Positions 10,118 to 15,876 of a stretch of 32,268 nucleotides of DNA are shown here, piece after piece; position 1 is the first letter of the stretch, and each line of letters begins with the position of its first letter. Below the pieces are notes generated by a model. It made no database searches. It worked only from the letters and a program-made list of their open reading frames with translations, and was not told the DNA's origin. The position numbers and the translations under genes are program-made. The stretch comes from CAZMJG01 sp964576365. Its GTDB lineage: Bacteria > Patescibacteriota > Microgenomatia > UBA1406 > GWC2-37-13. The stretch spans positions 1-32,268 of the forward strand of contig CAZNUT010000012.1 of assembly GCA_964576365.1 (NCBI GenBank), read 5' to 3'.

Positions 10118-10927
10118 ATGTTTTCGTTTGAACATGTTATCAGATCTTATCTTTCTGAGCCGCATGCATCACTTCTTGCTGGTATTACATTTGGTTCAAA
10201 GTTGAAAGTAGATCCATCGTTTTACCAGTCCCTTGTTGACGCGGGTATGATCCATATTGCAGTGCTTTCAGGCATGAACATTTCCATTATTTCTCAAATT
10301 ATTTTAAACCTATTCACGCAGTTTATCGGAATTAAAGCTAGTACTTTTTTAACGATTGTAATTATTATATTTTATGCTGTTTCATCTGGGGCTCAGCCAC
10401 CGGCTATAAGAGCTGCTTTGATGGCATCATTTGTACATTTTGGTATTTTGATCGGACGTAAAACATACAGTTTATACGTTTTTACATTAACTGTATTTAT
10501 TATGATTGTGTTCGATTATACATTGATATATTCACTTTCATTTCAGTTAACATGCGGGGCAACATTGGGTATTATTCTGTTTGCAAAAGATATGGATGAA
10601 GAAAAACAGAATAGCTTAACATTAAAAAGAAGGCTAGTGATATTTCTCACTCAAGAACTGAGGGTATCAGCTGCAGCTCAATTATGTACGCTTCCGCTTA
10701 TTTTTTGGCACTTTGGGAGAATATCACTTATAGGTACGTTGGTAAACGTATCTATAGGCTGGCTCATCGCACCTATCATGATAATGGGAATGCTTACTAC
10801 CTTTTTTGGAAGCATCTGTTTTGTCTGCGGATATCCTTTTGCAAAGTTGGCATATGCAATGACTCATATCCTTGTTGTTGTCGCTGGATTTGCAGCTCGA
10901 TTACCTTTTGCTTCAGTGAGATTTTAG
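10118..10927 (+). CDS. comEC: Minimal ComEC-like DNA channel (competence domain only)
   Basis: ComEC/Rec2 forms the inner-membrane channel that admits single-stranded DNA. This 269-residue polytopic protein carries the core competence domain. Signature stretches are DAGMIHIAVLSGMNIS (about 41-56, the counterpart of the HLLAVSGLH motif), QPPAIRAALMASF, FQLTCGATLGI, and a C-terminal segment ending in RLPFASVRF. Roughly seven hydrophobic helices are visible. Classical ComEC is 700-800 residues, with an N-terminal OB-fold/membrane part and a C-terminal metallo-beta-lactamase-like domain; both are absent and there is no trace of the latter before the convergent gene at 10970. The stop is clean (TTT TAG), so this looks like a natural short form and not an obvious frameshift. 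It lies 12 bp behind comEA. Confidence 0.85.
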   Translation: MFSFEHVIRSYLSEPHASLLAGITFGSKLKVDPSFYQSLVDAGMIHIAVLSGMNISIISQIILNLFTQFIGIKASTFLTIVIIIFYAVSSGAQPPAIRAALMASFVHFGILIGRKTYSLYVFTLTVFIMIVFDYTLIYSLSFQLTCGATLGIILFAKDMDEEKQNSLTLKRRLVIFLTQELRVSAAAQLCTLPLIFWHFGRISLIGTLVNVSIGWLIAPIMIMGMLTTFFGSICFVCGYPFAKLAYAMTHILVVVAGFAARLPFASVRF

Positions 10928-10969
10928 AGGTATGGAGATTGCAAGTTGAACGAAGCTTGTTATATGTCT

Positions 10970-11917
10970 CTATTTAATTGTTCTCTTTTTCATTGTAAAG
11001 CGTTTGAACCTCAGTGCTATTTTATATGTCAGAAGGAATATAAGAATTCCTCCCAGTAAGCCAATGATCCTAAATGGAAATGAGATGATATCAATTTGTT
11101 GAAAGATGTCATGATTTGGTTGGGTAACAATCTCCACAGTAAGTCTGTGGCGCTGGGGGATAATAGAGAAGTTGATGTCAGTTTGTATTGTTCTGGATTG
11201 CTCTGGAGCGAGGAGCGTCATATGTGCGCCGTCGAAAAGTGCTTCAGAGCCGTTTTTTGAATTTATTATTATGCGGGGTTTTACAAATGCAGTTTTTGAA
11301 GCTATATTTTTAAATCGGACGTTCATTTTTTGCGGACGGCTACTATCTGTAATATATATTTTTTTTCCAAACAAGGTAAACGGGTATGTCGAGGTGATGT
11401 CGAAAGGGAACAGTTGAATATCAGTCGTATCGGAAGGATGAGTTGATGGATTGATAATAACGTATGAAGTAGCGGCTGCCCTCAAGCCTATACTACTTCT
11501 TGTAGCAAAGTCCTGCTGGGGTACGTTTGATGCTAAAAGCGCAAAATAATATTCTTTTTCTGAAATAGTTTGAGGGACAGATATTACGAGAGAGCCAGTG
11601 TGTTTTTCTTGAGAAAGAAGAAGAAAATGTTCTTTTTCACCCACGTCTGAAGTGATTGCGGGTGTATTTTTATTTGAAATGTAAGGAGAAAAGGAAAAAA
11701 TATCATTTGCGGGAGACCATGAGAATTGTTTTATCTCTATCGAGATATATGCGTCGTTTCCGTAATTAACGACAGTATAAGGAAGTACTATTTGTGCGCC
11801 AGGTTTGGCCACTATATATCGTACAGACGGAGAAAGTGAGATTGTTACATCCGCAGCAATTGAATATGTAGGAAATACAAAAAGAAAAAGTACTATCAAG
11901 AATATATATCTTGTCAT
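10970..11917 (-). CDS. Exported protein with C-terminal membrane anchor, DUF916-like
   Basis: Not firmly recognised. These 315 residues begin with a signal peptide (YIFLIVLFLFVFPTYSIAA, cleaved near 21). Two beta-rich, immunoglobulin-like portions follow (VRYIVAKPGAQIVLPYTVVN at about 32-51 is a typical first strand pair). One transmembrane helix lies near 282-302, with a basic cytoplasmic tail (RFKRFTMKKRTIK). This order matches the DUF916/DUF3324-type proteins that accompany WxL surface proteins in Gram-positive bacteria, but the match is by general pattern only. The upstream gene (11940-12653) encodes a small secreted protein 22 bp away in the same direction, so the two probably form an operon. 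A TATAAC box 4 bases before the ATG could give an extra start. The gene converges on comEC. Confidence 0.7.
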   Translation of the reverse strand: MTRYIFLIVLFLFVFPTYSIAADVTISLSPSVRYIVAKPGAQIVLPYTVVNYGNDAYISIEIKQFSWSPANDIFSFSPYISNKNTPAITSDVGEKEHFLLLSQEKHTGSLVISVPQTISEKEYYFALLASNVPQQDFATRSSIGLRAAATSYVIINPSTHPSDTTDIQLFPFDITSTYPFTLFGKKIYITDSSRPQKMNVRFKNIASKTAFVKPRIIINSKNGSEALFDGAHMTLLAPEQSRTIQTDINFSIIPQRHRLTVEIVTQPNHDIFQQIDIISFPFRIIGLLGGILIFLLTYKIALRFKRFTMKKRTIK

Positions 11918-11921
11918 TATT

Positions 11922-11927
11922 GTTATA
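11922..11927 (-). promoter_or_regulatory. Possible -10 box before the DUF916-like gene
   Basis: TATAAC lies 4 bases before the ATG at 11917. It fits the pattern of -10 boxes close to starts seen elsewhere in the window, but no -35 is evident, and the gene can be served from the promoter upstream of 12653. Confidence 0.25.
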
Positions 11928-11939
11928 AATATGTATATA

Positions 11940-12653
11940 TTACCAAGGTAATAATATAATTCGTACTGACGTGCGATAAATGCTATCTGGTGTGTCTGGT
12001 GAAGTAATTATCTTAAATAGTAAAGTAAATGAACTATATGCTTTTTTAAGTTGATTTGACAATATCCATGATACTTTTTTGGTATCCAGCGGTTGAAATG
12101 CCTCAGAACTATTTACTGAAAAACCCCATCCATAATTGGTATCGCGTTCCCATATCGCAGGATTGCCTGAGGAACAACTTTTCCTTTCACTGTCGCAGGA
12201 AGTAGAAGGAATAGTGTTGTTTGTTTCTGAACTGAGAGGTCCATCGGCAATCATGCCGATTCGATAAAGGGTCTGATTTTTATTGCGCACAGAAGTTTGT
12301 GTAGTTAGGGTGGTGATTTTTTTGCCTGATTGAGGTGCGAAAGAAAGTAAGTCTGTTTTAATGCTGATGCTTGATTCAGAATCATCTTGGTAGAAGAGGG
12401 TGTATCCTTTTTTTTCAAGCTCTAATTGTTGATTTTTTGTAAGAAGAGGTTTGTACTCTGATATATCTTCCGAGCTTTCTTGAGAAATTTCTTTCAATTC
12501 AAGCTCATATTCGTCATTTTTCATGATAAATCCCTCGGCTTCTTGAGGTAATGGAGTCAATAAAGCATCTATTTGTTCAGATGTGATAGCTCCTACAGGT
12601 TGACAAAGGAATAAAAAAGCAATGATGAAGAATAATGACCAGCGAATCCTCAT
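11940..12653 (-). CDS. Small secreted protein of unknown function
   Basis: I do not recognise this 237-residue protein. It has a clear signal peptide (SLFFIIAFLFLCQPVGA, cleavage after about residue 22). An acidic region follows (about 25-95, rich in Glu/Ser), then a beta-rich domain with IWERDTNYGWGFSVN (about 165-179) and a final strand YRTSVRIILLPW. Two cysteines (CDSERKSC, near 152-159) may form a disulfide. There is no C-terminal anchor. The small secreted beta protein followed by a membrane-anchored DUF916-like partner resembles a WxL locus, which is inference. It has its own -10 box, which lies between the end of rplA and this ATG, so it need not be cotranscribed with the ribosomal operon. 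Confidence 0.7.
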   Translation of the reverse strand: MRIRWSLFFIIAFLFLCQPVGAITSEQIDALLTPLPQEAEGFIMKNDEYELELKEISQESSEDISEYKPLLTKNQQLELEKKGYTLFYQDDSESSISIKTDLLSFAPQSGKKITTLTTQTSVRNKNQTLYRIGMIADGPLSSETNNTIPSTSCDSERKSCSSGNPAIWERDTNYGWGFSVNSSEAFQPLDTKKVSWILSNQLKKAYSSFTLLFKIITSPDTPDSIYRTSVRIILLPW

Positions 12654-12658
12654 GCTTT

Positions 12659-12664
12659 ATTATA
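12659..12664 (-). promoter_or_regulatory. -10 box between rplA and the secreted-protein gene
   Basis: A perfect TATAAT, 5 bases before the ATG at 12653 and immediately after the rplA stop. The -35 candidate (TTCACT, 12684-12689, spacer 19) is weak and lies inside rplA. The predicted transcript is leaderless. Confidence 0.45.
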
Positions 12665-12667
12665 CCT

Positions 12668-13486
12668 TTACTCAAGAGACTCTAGTGAAAGACGTAAAGC
12701 AGGACTCATCGTGGATTTGATGAATACCGCGCGGTAATTCTTTTTGCCAATTGAGCGCAAGAGTGCGGTGATATTTGCAATAATTTCTTCATCTTTTGCT
12801 CCGAGTTTTGCTACCATTTGGTGCAAAAGCGGTGCTTTGGATTCTGATTTCCATCGAAGGGTACCTTTCTGGAATTTTTTCGCAACCTCCTCAGGATTTG
12901 TGCTCACTGTGCCGGCTTTTGGATTTGGCATAAGGCCTTTTGGTCCGAGAACGCGTGCAAATTTGGCGATTTTAGGCATAAAAGAGGGGTGTGTGATGAG
13001 CATGTCAAAGTCTATGATTCCTTTTTCAAGTTTTTCGATTACCGCATCGTCAACGATAGCAATTCGGATCTCTTTACCTGTTGAGTAGGGGAGTTCCACT
13101 TCGCCTTTGAGGCCCATTTCAATGAGATTTACATGCAGTTCGACTGATTCAGGGAATTTGGCAAACGCAATTTTTTTCAAAAGAGCGATAGCTTCTGCCA
13201 ATTCGTAAGATTTTTCAAAGTCGACTTTTTTCCGTGCGGCCAGATATTGTTTGCCGTGAGTTTTTATTTTTTTTGATTTTGTCGGTTTTTGTTCTGTTTG
13301 TGCTTTAGCTGATTCGGTTTCTTTTGTGACTGCCTTTTCTTCACCCTCTTCCTGAGCATCCATGTGTTTATCTACTTGTTCAGCCATTTTTTCTGCTTTT
13401 TTACGGGCAGTTCGTTCTTTTTGTTCTTTTTTTTGTTTTTCTTCCATCGACTCGTCGCCGATGAAGCGTGTTCTGATTTTTCCCAT
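12668..13486 (-). CDS. rplA: 50S ribosomal protein L1 with N-terminal charged extension
   Basis: L1 binds 23S rRNA helices H76-78 (the L1 stalk), aids tRNA exit, and in many bacteria represses its own mRNA. The core runs from about residue 74 (THGKQYLAARKKVD) to the end. It includes the family signature HPSFMPKIAKFARVLGPKG followed by LMPNPKAGTVS, and a closing IKSTMSPALRLSL. The protein is 272 residues against the usual 225-235. The extra 70 N-terminal residues begin GKIRTRFIGDE and continue as a Lys/Glu/Gln-rich, coiled-coil-like stretch. I recall similar extensions in other Patescibacteria L1 proteins. The start at 13486 is supported because the GKIRTRFIGDE motif lies directly after it; an internal Met14 would delete it. 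It is the last gene of the secE operon; rplJ and rplL do not follow. Confidence 0.96.
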   Translation of the reverse strand: MGKIRTRFIGDESMEEKQKKEQKERTARKKAEKMAEQVDKHMDAQEEGEEKAVTKETESAKAQTEQKPTKSKKIKTHGKQYLAARKKVDFEKSYELAEAIALLKKIAFAKFPESVELHVNLIEMGLKGEVELPYSTGKEIRIAIVDDAVIEKLEKGIIDFDMLITHPSFMPKIAKFARVLGPKGLMPNPKAGTVSTNPEEVAKKFQKGTLRWKSESKAPLLHQMVAKLGAKDEEIIANITALLRSIGKKNYRAVFIKSTMSPALRLSLESLE

Positions 13487-13575
13487 TTTATAAATTTAAT
13501 GTTATCAATTGTGTTTTCAAAAAATCGCTTATGTTGCCTTATGATTACCGTAGAGTATTCGGTCTTTCATTCGCT

Positions 13576-13643
13576 GCTGAAATTGCGTCGATACAACATG
13601 GAAGCTACCTTTCAACTACTTATATTGAGACGCAATTTCAAGC
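13576..13643 (-). promoter_or_regulatory. Inverted repeat in the rplK-rplA spacer, possible L1 control site
   Basis: The 247-bp spacer between rplK and rplA contains a perfect 11-bp inverted repeat (GAAATTGCGTC at 13579-13589, GACGCAATTTC at 13629-13639). Three more pairs extend it across one bulged A (GCT/AGC), with a loop of about 39 bases. On the operon's sense strand the T-run lies on the wrong side for termination. L1 autoregulation through an mRNA mimic of its rRNA site is known in other bacteria, but I cannot match this stem to the rRNA consensus. Confidence 0.35.
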
Positions 13644-13733
13644 TTTTTTTCAAACACAATAAAATAATTAGTAATTTGCTAAATCTTAAATAGTAAGTGT
13701 TTTGCAATTATCATTTACCATTTAACACTTTAT

Positions 13734-14156
13734 TTATTCTGTTTCGACGCCCATGCTTCGTGCGGTACCGCGAACTATTTGCATAGCGGCAGGTACATCA
13801 TTTGCGTTTAAATCATTCATTTTTTCTGTTGCTATTTCTTCGATCTGTTTTTTTGTCAGTTTGCCTACTTTTTGAGTATTTGGAGTTCCTGAGCCTTTTG
13901 GTAGGCCTGCTTTTTTCTTGATCATATCAGAAACCGGTGGCAGCTTCGTGATAAAAGTAAATGTGCGGTCTTCATAAACGGTGATGACAGCAGGAATGAC
14001 ATTGCCTTTCTGTTTTTGTGTTTTGGCATTGTACTCTTTGATGAACTCCATGATCGGCACACCGTGCTGACCAAGAGCTGGACCGACCGGTGGCGCAGGT
14101 GTCGCTTCTCCTGCCGGAAGATTGAGTTTGAGTGTTGTTTTGATTTTTTTAGCCAT
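13734..14156 (-). CDS. rplK: 50S ribosomal protein L11
   Basis: L11 binds the 23S rRNA GTPase-associated centre with L10/L12 and is the thiostrepton target site. The 140 residues are full length for the family. The N-terminal domain shows LNLPAGEATPAPPVGPALGQ (the conserved proline-rich loop) and GVPIMEFIKEYNAKT. The C-terminal RNA-binding domain shows PPVSDMIKKKAGLPKGSG, IEEIATEKMNDLNA and IVRGTARSMGVE, as in all bacterial L11. The ATG is clear, 37 bp after the small Cys-rich gene. The order nusG-(two small genes)-rplK-rplA is the usual transcription/translation operon apart from the insertion. Confidence 0.98.
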   Translation of the reverse strand: MAKKIKTTLKLNLPAGEATPAPPVGPALGQHGVPIMEFIKEYNAKTQKQKGNVIPAVITVYEDRTFTFITKLPPVSDMIKKKAGLPKGSGTPNTQKVGKLTKKQIEEIATEKMNDLNANDVPAAMQIVRGTARSMGVETE

Positions 14157-14193
14157 GGTTTTTTTAGTTAATTTGTATTTAGATTACAGTATT

Positions 14194-14445
14194 TTAAATT
14201 TCTCTTACATTTCGAGGTGGTAGATTTTCTATTGGTGTCAGTGAATATGTTTCAGGCTCCACAATTAGTTGAAATCCAGCATAAGCTGCTCGTGTTTCTG
14301 GTTTTTCTGGCGGAATCCAATCGCCGACGGTAGCCTGGCAAGGATTTTCGGGTGATGCTGTGGCTTTTTGGCATACCGTATTCCACATGCGATTATCTCC
14401 TACGCAGTCCTCTGGACGTGTTGCTTCACATCGTTTTAATGGCAT
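14194..14445 (-). CDS. Small Cys-rich protein B between nusG and rplK
   Basis: Unrecognised protein of 83 residues from the ATG at 14445; a TTG at 14475 would add a lysine-rich 10-residue start and is less likely. It has four cysteines at 6, 14, 25 and 36, in CEATRPEDC, VC and NPCQ, then a proline-rich second half without cysteines (WIPPEKPE, PPRNVREI). It has no signal peptide or membrane helix, so it should be cytoplasmic. It shares a cysteine framework with the gene immediately upstream (C-x-A-T-x4-C, then V-C, then P-C-Q), so the two look like diverged tandem duplicates. It starts 17 bases after that gene's stop and is followed by rplK, so it is cotranscribed with the transcription/translation genes. 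The function is unknown; metal binding is possible but no CxxC pair is present. Confidence 0.75.
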   Translation of the reverse strand: MPLKRCEATRPEDCVGDNRMWNTVCQKATASPENPCQATVGDWIPPEKPETRAAYAGFQLIVEPETYSLTPIENLPPRNVREI

Positions 14446-14462
14446 TTTTTTTGTAAATTTTT

Positions 14463-14717
14463 TTAACTTTGACAATCAAGCAATGCTTCTGCAACTGAAC
14501 CAGTACTTTGTTCGAGAACGCGTGTTGCATATTCGGTGATGCTTTCTTCATCCGGAACATTGGCTAGAGCTGCTTCATTTATCACTTCCTGACAAGGACT
14601 AAATCTTCCCCGTTGACTTTTGCCAAGAGAGCACTTTGTTTCATCGCAAACAAAATCAATTTTACAACCAGTTGAGTTTGTTGCGCCACAAATTTCCTGG
14701 CCAGCGTTATTTTTCAT
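14463..14717 (-). CDS. Small Cys-rich protein A overlapping the nusG stop
   Basis: Unrecognised 84-residue protein with six cysteines at 10, 18, 24, 29, 42 and 82 (CGATNSTGC, VCDETKC, SPCQ, final LLDCQS). The C-terminal half is acidic and probably helical (EESITEYATRVLEQ). There is no signal peptide or membrane helix. Its ATG lies inside the last codons of nusG, an 11-base overlap that suggests translational coupling and supports a real gene. With the downstream 14194-14445 gene it forms a pair with the same C-x7-C ... VC ... PCQ frame. I know of no standard gene at this position between nusG and rplK, so both are annotated as hypothetical. Confidence 0.78.
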   Translation of the reverse strand: MKNNAGQEICGATNSTGCKIDFVCDETKCSLGKSQRGRFSPCQEVINEAALANVPDEESITEYATRVLEQSTGSVAEALLDCQS

Positions 14718-15294
14718 TTAATTTTTTCACTTGCAAAAAGTCAAGTTCGACAGGTGTTTCGCGATCAAAGATTGATACAAGTACTCGAATTTTACCTTTT
14801 TCATCGTCGATAGATTCAACTGAACCCAAAAAGTCTGAAAACGGACCTTCGATGATTTTGACTGCTTCTCCGACAGAGAATTTGGCTTTGAATTTTGTTT
14901 CTTCCTGTTCGACATAGCGTAAAATTGCACGTACTTCTTTATCAGATATAGGTGTTGGTTTGGTACCTGCTCCAATAAAGCCCGTGACACCTTCGGTGGT
15001 ACGTACGACAAGCCATGATTGATCGTCAAGCGTCATACGAACAAAGATATATCCTGGAAATACTTTTTCTTTTTGTTTGACTTTTTTACCTTTTTTGATG
15101 GCGACGATCTCACGTGTAGGAATAACGATTTCATAAATCTTTTTTTCCACACCTAGACTCTGGATGCGTTGCTCAAGATTGTTTTTTACCCGATTTTCGT
15201 GTCCTGTCTGCGAGTGGAGAACATACCATTTTCCCTCTGCAACAGGTGCTGATACTGTCTGGGTTTCTGCTACGGCTGGTTGAGTGTCGTTCAT
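14707..15294 (-). CDS. nusG: Transcription termination/antitermination factor NusG
   Basis: NusG binds RNA polymerase through its NGN domain and, through its KOW domain, Rho or ribosomal protein S10, linking transcription to translation. The 195 residues show the NGN domain from about 23 (WYVLHSQTGHENRV, then KVFPGYIFVRM and LVVRTTEGVTGFIG) and the KOW domain from about 141 (FSVGEAVKIIEGPFSDFLGS, DRETPVELDFLQVKKL). An unstructured 20-residue N-terminus rich in Ala/Val/Thr precedes the fold. Neighbours are secE upstream across an 86-base structured gap and the small Cys-rich gene downstream with an 11-base overlap. Length and motifs are ordinary for the family. Confidence 0.97.
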   Translation of the reverse strand: MNDTQPAVAETQTVSAPVAEGKWYVLHSQTGHENRVKNNLEQRIQSLGVEKKIYEIVIPTREIVAIKKGKKVKQKEKVFPGYIFVRMTLDDQSWLVVRTTEGVTGFIGAGTKPTPISDKEVRAILRYVEQEETKFKAKFSVGEAVKIIEGPFSDFLGSVESIDDEKGKIRVLVSIFDRETPVELDFLQVKKLNEK

Positions 15295-15307
15295 AGATAT
15301 ATAAAGT

Positions 15308-15376
15308 GAGAGGACAAGCAGAGCTTTGTTTTTAGAGCCATCTCCCCCTAAAATGGGGTACCTGCGATGACCTCTC
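15308..15376 (-). ncRNA. Structured spacer between secE and nusG (possible leader or attenuator)
   Basis: The spacer folds on the transcribed strand into nested stems. The outer stem has 6 bp (15308-15313 / 15371-15376), the middle stem 4 bp (15318-15321 / 15362-15365), and the inner hairpin CCCC/GGGG has loop ATTTTA (15345-15348 / 15355-15358). secE and nusG usually lie nearly adjacent, so an 86-base folded gap suggests control of nusG. The family is unknown; the tRNA-like arrangement was considered and rejected. Confidence 0.4.
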
Positions 15377-15380
15377 GTAA

Positions 15381-15581
15381 TTAGCGCAACGTAGTGAGAA
15401 TCCTCAATCCGGAGGCTAATAGTGAATCTATTATACCGATGTATGTGCCAATTATCAAGGAGATGATGATAACAACAGCTGTCAGTTGTATCGTTTTTTC
15501 GCGAGTGGGCCAGGTGACACGTTTTAGTTCACCTACAAAGTCGTTTGCTACTTGGTTTGATTGTGCTGAAGGAAGTGCCAT
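15381..15581 (-). CDS. secE: Preprotein translocase subunit SecE
   Basis: SecE is the essential clamp of the SecYEG channel. From the ATG at 15581 it has 66 residues with the short single-helix form: an amphipathic segment with ANDFVGELKRVTWPTREKT (the conserved ELKKVxWPT motif) followed by one transmembrane helix (LTAVVIIISLIIGTYIGII). An upstream GTG at 15599 would add six residues but falls in the -10 box, so the ATG is chosen. It heads the secE-nusG operon. Confidence 0.95.
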   Translation of the reverse strand: MALPSAQSNQVANDFVGELKRVTWPTREKTIQLTAVVIIISLIIGTYIGIIDSLLASGLRILTTLR

Positions 15582-15590
15582 AAGTGATTT

Positions 15591-15619
15591 ATTATACACA
15601 GTTGATGCCTGTACAGCAA
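15591..15619 (-). promoter_or_regulatory. Promoter of the secE-nusG-rplK-rplA operon
   Basis: TTGCTG (15614-15619) and a perfect TATAAT (15591-15596) are separated by exactly 17 bases. Nine bases lie between the -10 box and the secE ATG, so the expected start point is 1-3 bases before the codon. This is the best-formed promoter in the window. Confidence 0.7.
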
Positions 15620-15664
15620 CTTGACTGGTTTGTATGTTTATTAACTAGGTTTTAGCTGTTAGAT

Positions 15665-15735
15665 AAAAAGTAATAGTGAACAGGTAGCAGGTCTTAGCTT
15701 ATTAGGTCTAAGTAAAAAGTAAAAGTGGACAGGTA
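15665..15735 (+). repeat. Imperfect direct repeat upstream of secE
   Basis: Two 22-base copies (15665-15686 and 15714-15735) match at 20 of 22 positions with a 49-base period; both read AAAAAGTAA then AGTG, ACAGGTA. The surrounding 15620-15876 gap holds only AT-rich TTAGCT/TTAGG-like low-complexity sequence and no gene. Confidence 0.55.
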
Positions 15736-15876
15736 AAAGATTTTAGATTTAGGCTTTCAGGCAGGGATTAGATATTGCAAATTATTACTTGGTAATTAGT
15801 CATTAGTAATTGGTGTTTTTTTGAGAAGAGGGGATTTTATTCACATGAGCTGGGATGCCGAGCAGCTGGTAGTAGA

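Noticed and set aside
13364..13693. 109-residue plus-strand ORF opposite the L1 start
   Set aside because: It is antisense to the Lys-rich L1 extension, giving a Phe-rich translation, and runs into the spacer; no family resemblance or start signal.
15308..15376. tRNA-like cloverleaf in the secE-nusG spacer
   Set aside because: The outer stem and size are suggestive, but there is no T-loop GTTCGA-type sequence, no valid 5-bp anticodon stem and no CCA-type end on either strand.
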